From: a virus
Virus record (IMG/VR): IMGVR_UViG_3300022745_000066
Location: 1 to 42,111 of that record
Reading direction: 5' to 3' (one strand)
Length of the DNA stretch: 42,111 nt
The position numbers were made by a program, and so were the translations under genes. Below the pieces are notes generated by a model. The model did no database searches. It saw only the letters and a list, made by a program, of their open reading frames with translations, and was not told where the DNA came from. This document shows positions 1-7,300 of this stretch, piece by piece. How positions within the stretch are numbered: position 1 is the stretch's first letter; each line of letters opens with the position of its first letter.

Positions 1-2
1 CG

Positions 3-263
3 TATAGCGTAAGCAACACCTTGCTCACCTCGCTGCCGTACTTCGCGGTTAAGCGCGTGACCGACGGGCGGGCGGAAGCCGAACGAATTGCCGATCCCTT
101 CGCAGATGTGAAGGAAAGCGTCCCCCTGATGCTGTCCACCTTGCGCCGCCGCTTGCTGACGGCCTACACGGTAATCGGTGGGGTGGTGAGCAGCGGTGCC
201 ACAGGCCACACTCGTGTCTACTTCACTGCGACTGGCCTCAACAAAGACCCGGTGACCACCTGA
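3..263 (+). CDS. 3' end of a head/neck-region protein (5' end outside window)
   Basis: The frame is open from the first bases of the window, so this is the C-terminal part of a gene that begins upstream; the TTG at 21 need not be a start. About 86 residues are visible, ending in VTT and a TGA that overlaps the ATG of the next gene (TGATG). I see no recognisable motif. Its place immediately before connector and tail-terminator genes suggests a head completion or head-tail adaptor protein, but that rests on gene order alone. Confidence 0.6.
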   Translation, partial: YSVSNTLLTSLPYFAVKRVTDGRAEAERIADPFADVKESVPLMLSTLRRRLLTAYTVIGGVVSSGATGHTRVYFTATGLNKDPVTT

Positions 264-1093
264 TGGACCTCAATGTCTACAGCCGATGGTTTGATGACAT
301 CCCCATCTACGATGGGTACGTGAACACGTACCTGTACGATGGTCAGGTGAGTTCGTACATCGACTCCAAAGTGGATGGCAGCATCTCCCAGCGCCGAGTC
401 CTCTCGCTTGCCACCGATCTTGTCATCCCACCTCGCCATATCATCAGCTACCTCGGTGAGATGTGGCTGGTCGGGGACGGCGTGCGGGACGGCATCCAAG
501 GGCAGGCCGTGCGCACGTCCTACGCGATGCGCAAGATCACGGACACCTTGGTGCTACGCACGCCTGGGGAGGCCGCTCTGGGACTCGGCGGCACCACAGC
601 GTACGCTCAGAAGGAGTACCTGAAGTCCACGGTCAACAGCCCGACTGAAGCCCAATACGACACGTTCTGGAACATCTACACGTCCACCACGGAGACGGTG
701 ACCAAGGGTGGGTATCTGGTGGGTGGTACGACCACTTACCGTGTCCGGAACACCTACGACTTGCTTAACGGCTACCGTGTCAGCGAAGCCGACCAGATGG
801 ACGCGTCCACGGTGCCCGTGCTGTTCCAGTCGTCCACCTTTGACCCCATCAGCGAGTCGTACTCCGGGGCCACGGTAGCGACCACAGGCTTGCTATTGGA
901 AGCCTACAAGCTCTACGAGTACCGCACACAGGCAGACCCGCTTGTGAAAGCTGGAGACCACATTCTGGTGGTCGCGTCCAGCGCTGCTTCCCCCGAAGTC
1001 GGTCGGCAGGTGGAAATCGCTGGTACCATGTATCAGATTTTCTCGGTGACAGCAGAGGCTGACTCCTGGAAGTGCTTGGTGAGGCTGGCTTGA
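263..1093 (+). CDS. Putative head-tail connector / head-closure protein
   Basis: This encodes 276 residues, starting at an ATG that overlaps the upstream stop. There is no signal peptide or membrane segment. The C-terminal part (AGDHILVVASS, then GRQVEIAGTMYQIFSV) resembles the small beta-barrel of head-closure or 'stopper' proteins, in which a loop closes the DNA channel after packaging. This reading is inferred from fold-like sequence character and from its position just before an HK97 gp10-like gene and a tail terminator. The N-terminal two thirds are not recognised. Confidence 0.5.
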   Translation: MDLNVYSRWFDDIPIYDGYVNTYLYDGQVSSYIDSKVDGSISQRRVLSLATDLVIPPRHIISYLGEMWLVGDGVRDGIQGQAVRTSYAMRKITDTLVLRTPGEAALGLGGTTAYAQKEYLKSTVNSPTEAQYDTFWNIYTSTTETVTKGGYLVGGTTTYRVRNTYDLLNGYRVSEADQMDASTVPVLFQSSTFDPISESYSGATVATTGLLLEAYKLYEYRTQADPLVKAGDHILVVASSAASPEVGRQVEIAGTMYQIFSVTAEADSWKCLVRLA

Positions 1094-1098
1094 TCTCC

Positions 1099-1608
1099 AT
1101 GTCCAGCGCCCACGCCATCCTGAGCGATGCCAAGCTGGTGCAGGCCCGTCTTGAGGGCAAAGTGACCGCTGAGTACCGAGGCGCTGTGGCCGAGATGTTC
1201 GCAGACTTGGTGCAGGTAACCCCACAGTGGTCTGGCAACTTGGTATCCAACTGGTTCATCAAGATCGGCGACGGGCGTAACCCTGCGTACAGGGAGATTC
1301 CCGCCTACAGCACCACGTGGGCTGGGCCAGGTGAAGCCAACAAGGGTGTGCAAAAGATGGGAAACGACCCAGCCGTCACGGCCACCTTGGTACGCGAGAT
1401 GCCCAAGCTGGACGCGCTGCGCTGGAACCAGAAGGTAACCTTTGTCAACCGCGCCCCGTATGCGGGGGATGTACAGGCTGGGGTAGGCCCCGACGGGCGT
1501 GACATCCGGGAGGTCAACCTTGGTCCATCTGGGGAGGTGATGATGGGGGAATACATCAAACTCAAGTATGGTCTGTCCGGGTACAATATCGTGACACGTT
1601 CTTCCTAA
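1099..1608 (+). CDS. HK97 gp10-like neck / tail completion protein
   Basis: About 169 residues from the ATG at 1099. An upstream GTG or TTG start is possible but would overlap the preceding gene. The segment VTPQWSGNLVSNWFIKIG matches the 'TP..tG.L..SW' signature of HK97 gp10-type proteins, which sit at the head-tail joint and help attach the finished tail. The following Pro/Gly-rich loop and the C-terminal RAPYAGDVQAG segment fit that family. It lies between a putative head-closure protein and a tail terminator, as in many siphovirus genomes. Confidence 0.65.
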   Translation: MSSAHAILSDAKLVQARLEGKVTAEYRGAVAEMFADLVQVTPQWSGNLVSNWFIKIGDGRNPAYREIPAYSTTWAGPGEANKGVQKMGNDPAVTATLVREMPKLDALRWNQKVTFVNRAPYAGDVQAGVGPDGRDIREVNLGPSGEVMMGEYIKLKYGLSGYNIVTRSS

Positions 1609-1614
1609 ACCACC

Positions 1615-2043
1615 ATGAGCACAGAAGCCATACGCACCGCTATCCGCACCGCTGTGGAAGCTCGCAGGACGAGCTGGTCTGGTGCCGCGCTGGGAATCGA
1701 GTATGACAACCTGCTGTTGGACCTTGGGGCACAGTCCAACGCATTTTTGCGCGTGAGCACCCAGTTCCGGGACGGTTGGCAGGTGGACTTGTCGGCGAAT
1801 CCCCTCCACCGAATGATGGGCAACATTCTCCTGGAGGGGATGGTGAAGGTCGGTAAGGGTACCCGAGCCGCCAACGAGATCCTAGACCACTTCTACCCCG
1901 CCTTGCATATGACGGACAGGCTGACGCCCATCCGAACGATGGGTGCCAAGCCTCTGCCTCCGTCGAAGCCCGTGGATGGGTGGTTGAGCATCGGCATGGT
2001 GATTCCTTTTTGGTACGACGCAACAGCTACTGGCCGTGCCTAA
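1615..2043 (+). CDS. Tail terminator-like protein
   Basis: This encodes 142 residues with an ATG start six bases after the previous stop. It begins with a helix (TEAIRTAIRTAVEA) followed by alternating beta segments and ends in GMVIPFWYDATATGRA. Size, position directly before the tail tube gene, and this helix-plus-sheet pattern fit phage tail terminators, which cap the growing tail tube and stop its polymerisation. I recognise the family by general resemblance rather than by catalytic residues, because it is a structural protein. Confidence 0.6.
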   Translation: MSTEAIRTAIRTAVEARRTSWSGAALGIEYDNLLLDLGAQSNAFLRVSTQFRDGWQVDLSANPLHRMMGNILLEGMVKVGKGTRAANEILDHFYPALHMTDRLTPIRTMGAKPLPPSKPVDGWLSIGMVIPFWYDATATGRA

Positions 2044-2204
2044 AGATCTATCCCAAGCGACCTCGGACTAAACTCAGAGGCTTACCTAGCAGCGGTGACA
2101 ATAACACCTAGGAACGTCTGACAGCCGGAGCACTATCGGCGTTCGCGGATAGTCAACGGTAGGTCAGCGCCTTACACTACGGGTCACCAACCTGGAGTGT
2201 GAAC
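2044..2204 (+). promoter_or_regulatory. Non-coding leader of the tail tube gene with an imperfect hairpin
   Basis: This is 161 bases without a gene. It contains a ten-base inverted repeat with one mismatch (arms 2132-2141 and 2144-2153, ACTATCGGCG / CGCGGATAGT). It ends in TACACT (2173-2178) followed by GGGTCACCAACCTGGAG at 2181-2197, which almost repeats the leader of the next gene (3493-3510). GGAG at 2194-2197 is the ribosome-binding site. I infer a late promoter or mRNA 5' structure that sets high tail tube expression; no clear -35 box is visible. Confidence 0.4.
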
Positions 2205-3419
2205 ATGACTACCTTAGCTTCTTCTTCCCGTCTGAACGTATCGTACATCCCCGAAGCCACCTTTGGCGTTACGCCTGCTTCCGGTACCGTCTACGCCCTT
2301 CGCGTGCTCAACGAGTCGTTCGATTACAGCATCTCCAAAGATATGTCTAAGGAGATCAACGCCTACCGCTCCGTCAGCTCGATGGTTCCTGTGTCGGCCT
2401 CCAGCTCTGGCAGCATCGGCGGCGAGCTGCAATACGCCGAATTTGACCGCTTGATGTCCTCCGCCTTGCAGAGCGCATACACGGTGTATGGTACCAACGG
2501 TGTGGGTGCCACCTTCACGGCTGACTTCACTGCCACTACGATCACTGCCTCATCTGCCCCCACAGGCTCCAGCGCCTTTACCGGCTTGAAGAAAGGTCAG
2601 TGGTTCCGAGTCTCAGCCGGTATGAACGCCAACGATGGCAAGATTCTGCGCGTCAGCAAGACTACCGCTCCCACTGCTACCGTTATCACCCTCGACGCCA
2701 ACACACCGGCAGTGGTAGGTGCTGCTGTCACAGGCGTGGCCGTCCAGTCCAGCCGCTTGACCAACGGCACCACCCAGACCTCGTTCACTTTCCAGAAAGA
2801 ATTGAACGATGTGGCCCAGTTCTTCAAGTACACCGGTCAAACCCCGTCCAAGATGGATGTGGCTCTGTCGCAGGGCGGCTTGTCCAGCATCAAGTTCGAC
2901 TTCAAAGGCTCCGGTGTTGACCGCAGCACCTCCACCCTGCTGCCCAGCGCCGCTACGCCTTCGTACACATACGACGTGCATTCGGGCGTGTCCGGCAGCT
3001 CCTGCGTTCTGTGGGAGAACGGCGCACCTTTGAGCCTGGTAAAGTCCATCAGCATGGCCTACGACAACTCGCTGCGCGAGCAGAACGCCCTGTGCAGCCT
3101 GAGCCCTGTGGGCCTTGGCTCTGGCAACATCAACCTGACGCTGCAAGCTGAGATTTACTTTGCTGATGGCTCGATCTTCGACCGTTTCATTAACAACACC
3201 AATACCGAGCTGGTGTTCAGCTCGGTGGACGGTTACGGTAACGGCTATGTGTTCACCATTCCTGTGGCCAACATCAGCACCCACAAGCTGGTGGCTGGCG
3301 GTAAGGATCAGGACTTGATGGCCAGCGTGAGCTTCACAGCCTTGCGCGACGCATCCAATGCTGACCCCACCCTGCGTCAACTGGTCTTCATCGACCGCGT
3401 GGGTGTGGCCGTCGTCTAA
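2205..3419 (+). CDS. Major tail tube protein
   Basis: This encodes 404 residues. The ATG at 2205 is chosen because GGAG lies seven bases upstream; the GTG at 2199 is too close to it. The N terminus SYIPEATFGVTPASGTVYAL carries the 'E.tfG.tP' signature of the phage tail tube family that forms stacked hexameric rings. Residues of about 100-190 contain a Gly/Thr/Ser-rich block (GLKKGQWFRVSAGMN) that looks like an extra beta domain inserted in the tube fold and probably exposed on the tail. An intrinsic terminator follows, isolating this highly expressed gene. Confidence 0.8.
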   Translation: MTTLASSSRLNVSYIPEATFGVTPASGTVYALRVLNESFDYSISKDMSKEINAYRSVSSMVPVSASSSGSIGGELQYAEFDRLMSSALQSAYTVYGTNGVGATFTADFTATTITASSAPTGSSAFTGLKKGQWFRVSAGMNANDGKILRVSKTTAPTATVITLDANTPAVVGAAVTGVAVQSSRLTNGTTQTSFTFQKELNDVAQFFKYTGQTPSKMDVALSQGGLSSIKFDFKGSGVDRSTSTLLPSAATPSYTYDVHSGVSGSSCVLWENGAPLSLVKSISMAYDNSLREQNALCSLSPVGLGSGNINLTLQAEIYFADGSIFDRFINNTNTELVFSSVDGYGNGYVFTIPVANISTHKLVAGGKDQDLMASVSFTALRDASNADPTLRQLVFIDRVGVAVV

Positions 3420-3452
3420 AGAGTTCTCTGGGGGGTCATTGACGTGACCATT

Positions 3453-3478
3453 CACGGGCGCTTGCGCCCGTGTTTTTT
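3453..3478 (+). terminator. Intrinsic terminator after the tail tube gene
   Basis: A perfect eight-base stem (CACGGGCG, 3453-3460; CGCCCGTG, 3465-3472) with a CTTG loop is followed by six T residues at 3473-3478. This is a textbook Rho-independent terminator. It would end or attenuate transcripts of the tail tube gene before the chaperone genes. Confidence 0.85.
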
Positions 3479-3482
3479 GCTC

Positions 3483-3510
3483 TACAATCCGGGGGTCATC
3501 AACCCTGGAG
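3483..3510 (+). promoter_or_regulatory. Repeated leader element upstream of the tail chaperone gene
   Basis: TACAAT (3483-3488) resembles a -10 box and sits just after a terminator, where a new promoter would be useful. It is followed by GGGTCATCAACCCTGGAG (3493-3510), nearly identical to 2181-2197 before the tail tube gene. The GGAG is the ribosome-binding site for the ATG at 3519. No good -35 hexamer is visible, so promoter activity is an inference. The sequence repetition itself is direct. Confidence 0.4.
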
Positions 3511-3518
3511 AACATTCA

Positions 3519-3923
3519 ATGTCCATCGACATTTTTTCTGACTTTGCAACTGACACCGCTGCTGAAGAATCCGGCACGTGGGTTCCCTACGCTGGCGACG
3601 TTGAGTTCTTGATTGCCCGATTTGGTAATAAGAAATTCGCCAAGATGTTTGCCCAGCAGTACAAGCTGCACAAGCGCGTGATCGAGACCAAATCGGACGC
3701 GGCCGAGCAGAAGTCTGATGAAATCACCGTTGACACGTACGCTGAAACCATCCTGCTTGGCTGGCGCGGTGACATGACCTTCAAAGGTGAGAAGCTGGAG
3801 TACAGCAAGGCCAATGCCAAGCTACTGCTTGGCGTCAAGGACTTCCGCGAGTGGGTCCATGCCCAAGCGTCTGAGATGGCCAACTTTAAAACCGAGCAGG
3901 ACGAGGCCGACGCAAAAAAGTAA
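3519..3923 (+). CDS. Tail assembly chaperone, G-like
   Basis: This encodes 134 residues from the ATG at 3519 (GGAG eight bases upstream); an upstream in-frame start at 3444 would run through the terminator and is rejected. It lies between the tail tube and tape measure genes, exactly where lambda-type chaperone G sits. The charged C terminus EQDEADAKK ends at a slippery A AAA AAG (3914-3920) immediately before the stop. The protein is expected to coat the tape measure protein before tail tube polymerisation and to be absent from the virion. Confidence 0.75.
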   Translation: MSIDIFSDFATDTAAEESGTWVPYAGDVEFLIARFGNKKFAKMFAQQYKLHKRVIETKSDAAEQKSDEITVDTYAETILLGWRGDMTFKGEKLEYSKANAKLLLGVKDFREWVHAQASEMANFKTEQDEADAKK

Positions 3924-4267
3924 GGGAGCTGTTCGAGTGGCTCGCTGAGTGGGGCGACCAGATGGAGTTCTTGCAGAAAACGGCGGACGAGATGGGAATT
4001 GTCCCTAAAGCTCTACTGGCTGCACCTACTCTGGAACCCCACCTTGCTTACTACTACGACCAGTACCAAGATCTGGCTCGTAGCCGGGCATACACAGAGG
4101 GCCAGCCGCTTCAAATACCGGTGTCTGAGCTGCTTGCTCACTGCCGACTGCACCAGTTGTCGGTGACAGACAGCGAAGAACTGCGTGAATACGTCTTCAT
4201 GTTCGATCGAATATGGCTTGACGTGCAGAAGGCCAAGCGGGCAGCAGCCGCGAAAGCTACTTCCTAG
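3519..4267 (+). CDS. Tail assembly chaperone GT fusion made by -1 ribosomal frameshift
   Basis: At the in-frame heptamer A AAA AAG (3914-3920) a -1 slip avoids the TAA at 3921 and continues GTA AGG GAG CTG into an open frame that runs to the TAG at 4265. The extension reads VRELFEWLAEWGDQ, then MEFLQKTADEMG, and totals about 115 residues, giving a product of about 249 residues. In lambda the T extension recruits tail tube protein while the G part holds the tape measure. The ATG at 3962 inside the extension has no ribosome-binding site, which supports the frameshift as the route of expression. Confidence 0.8.
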
Positions 4268-4272
4268 GCTAG

Positions 4273-4302
4273 AATGGCGGGGTCGATAACCCCGCCATTT
4301 TT
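4273..4302 (+). terminator. Strong hairpin terminator between chaperone and tape measure genes
   Basis: A perfect 11-base stem (AATGGCGGGGT, 4273-4283; ACCCCGCCATT, 4289-4299) with loop CGATA runs into a run of five T (4298-4302). The tape measure ATG at 4309 is only a few bases away. TAGAAT (4270-4275), a -10-like hexamer, overlaps the left arm. It could act as an attenuator limiting the tape measure messenger, or as a leader structure that hides its start. Confidence 0.75.
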
Positions 4303-4308
4303 AATGCC

Positions 4309-7300
4309 ATGACAACCTCTGTTGAGATCACGCAAAATGCTGTAGCTTTAGAGCGTATTGCGGACGCTATCGACAAGATAACGACCAACAGCAACCGCAT
4401 GACCAAATCGCAGGGGGCTACGCGCACGGCGGTTACGGAGTCCCGTGAAGCCATCATGCAGATGGCGACTGCAATGAACAATATGTCGTCCGGCGTGGCC
4501 GGGATGACGCGCAGCATCGAAGCCTTGGCCAGCACCTTCGTGGTGACCTTTGGCCAGATGGGCACCCAAATTTCCAACCAGATCGCCAATTCTCTGGGCA
4601 ACGTGCGTACACCGGCTGCCAAAGCAGGGTCTGACGCTGGTAAGGAGTTCGCGGATGGGTTCAAGGCATCGAGTTGGTCGGCTGCCGATGCGTTCGGTTT
4701 AAAGCTACCGGCTAAAATAGAGAAATATGCCCGATCATCTGCGTCGGTATTCCTTAAATCGTTTGGAGATGAGATTTCCGCGCCTACTCTAGACGCCCGA
4801 CGCCAGATGCGAGGTGAGGACGCGGCTAGGGCCCTGCTTAACTTAGACCCTAAGAACATACGCAAATCTGTACGCAGTTCTGCGGAAGTGTTTGCAGAAG
4901 CACTTAGACAGGAAACCTTAGATAATAAGTACGCACAGATGGACCCCAGTGCTCAGTTCCGGGTTCAAGGTCGCATACTGCGTGGACTGGATGCAGGGCA
5001 GTCGGCTGATACCTTGTCCCAGAGCTTTGGCCAGAGTGCGGTTGCTGCTGCAAAGGCGACTGGCTCCTTGGCTAACTTGAATGCTGAGACCTCTCGGTTC
5101 GCCAGGATTCAGGCCGAAGTTAAGGCAGCAACAGACGCTGCGACCGGTAGTTACACAACTATGTCTCAACGGCTGAGACTGTCGCTAGACGACCGATACG
5201 CGCAGATGGACCCCAGAGCACAATTCCGTGTGCAAGGACGCGTACTTCGTGGACTAGATGCAGGGCAGTCGGCTGACACCTTGTCCCAGAGCTTTGGCCA
5301 GAGTGCGGTGGCTGCTGCAAAAGCGACTGGCTCCTTGGCTAACTTGAACGCTGAGATCTCTCGGTTCGTCGGGATTCAGGCCCAAGTTCAGGCAGCAACA
5401 GACGCCAGACGCCAGATGCGAGGTGAGGACGCGGCTAGGGCCCTTCTTAACTTAGACCCTAAGAACCTACGCAAATCTGTACGCAGTTCTGCGGAAGTGT
5501 TTGCAGAAGCACTTAGACAGGAAACCTTAGATAATAAGTACGCACAGATGGACCCGCGTGCTCAGTTCCGTGTGCAAGGACGCGTACTTCGTGGCATGGA
5601 TGCCGGACAGTCGGCTGACACCTTGTCCCAGAGCTTTGGCCAGAGTGCAGTGGCTGCTGCAAAGGCGACTGGCTCCTTGTCCAACTTGAGCGCTCAGGTG
5701 GAGTCACTGTCTGCCAAGAAGGCCAAGATGGCCCCATTGACGCAGCTGACGAACACGAACCTGCAAAGTTTCGCACTGAACGCCAATGACGCCCGCTCCG
5801 CCGCACGGGGCTTGGCCAGCGGGTTCGACTTGCTCTGGCTGACTTGGGGCCGCATGGGCCCCTTGCTGGCTGGTGCGGCGATCAGCAACGCCTTTGTGCA
5901 GACGATCAAGCAGGGTTCTGAGGTCAACCATACGCTGGAAACCATGCGCGTGCTGGCTCAGTACACTACAGCCGATACCGCTGCCCTTACGTCCCAGATG
6001 CTGGAGATGGCCCGGTCTGGCCCCATTGGCCCCCAAGCGGTTGCCGAGGGCATGAGGACGCTGGCCTTGGCCGGACAGAATGCCACCGATGCCAGCTACG
6101 CCATCCGTGATGTACTGAATCTGTCGGTGGCGGGTGACGTGGATACCAAGAAAGCTGCTGAAGCGCTTACTGGTATCGCCACTGCCTTCAACTTGGACGC
6201 TCGCAGCTTCTCCTATGTGGGGGATGTGATCGCCAAGACAGCAGCCACCTCCAAAGCCTCGGTCGAGTCGATCACCGAAGCCATGAAAACCGCCTCGGTG
6301 GTGCACACGGAATACGGCATCAGCTTGGAGGACGTGGCCCTCGGCGTGGCCATGCTCAACAACTTGAACATCGGCGGCTCCAGCGGTGGTACGGCGCTGC
6401 GCAATATGTACGTGGATATGGCCGGTCGGTCCAAGGCTGCCCAGGACGCCATGGACAAGCTCGGGTTCAAGGCACTGGACGACGACACCAAGAAGTTCAA
6501 GGACTTGCTGACCTTGGCCGAGGAGTACACGGTAGCCATCAACAAGATCGGAGACGCGCAGGAGCGCCAACGCTTACGCCACACCTTGATGAGTGAGCGT
6601 GGGGGTAAGCAGATCGTTGCGGTAGCCGATGCCCTATCCAAGCCTGCCGAGGACCAGAAGAAGTACGGTGGCATGAACCGGGCGCAGGAGATGCGTGCCG
6701 AGATCGAGGACCACTTCGGTTTCATGGCGCAGGCGGCGGCCGAACTGGCCTTGACGAGCAAGAACCAGATGCTGTCGGTGACCAGCTCGTGGCAGGCTGC
6801 CTTGGTCGAAGCCTTCACCGCCGCCCAGCCATACATCCTTGACGTGTCCACCCGCCTGCGGGAGATGTTCCAGTCGTCGGAGATGCAATCCGGACTCCAG
6901 AAACTCATCGTAGGTATCGGTGAAACCATCGTGTTCCTGGTGAAGTGGGCTGATGTACTGGCTCTCGTCGGTGCGACCTGGGTGGCTCTCAAGTTGAGCA
7001 TGTTCGCTGGGAGCCAGTTCACACAACTTGCTATGGGCATCCAGACCTCCACCTCTGCCATGTTGGGGTTGAAGACGGCTGTGGACATGACGGCCATGTC
7101 CAAAATGAACATGGCGCAGCAGGTCACCACTGTAGGCGCAGCCATGACCACAGCCGCCACTGGCACCTCCGCATTCGCTACGGCCATGACGACTGCCGCT
7201 ACCGGTATCGCTTCCGCCATCGCGTGGATTTCCCGGTTCCTGCCCGTGATCGGCGTGGCCATCGCCGCATGGCAGCTGTACGACTTGTTCAGCGGCAAGG

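Noticed and set aside
1033-1809. A 258-codon minus-strand frame across the neck genes
   Set aside because: It overlaps two well-supported plus-strand genes, has no start signal and a composition typical of antisense frames.
3962-4267. Independent gene starting at the ATG at 3962
   Set aside because: No ribosome-binding site is present, while the frameshift site connects it to the chaperone frame; it is better described as the T extension.
4798-5712. CRISPR-like array
   Set aside because: Repeats are long, in frame, protein-coding and not separated by unique spacers of regular length.
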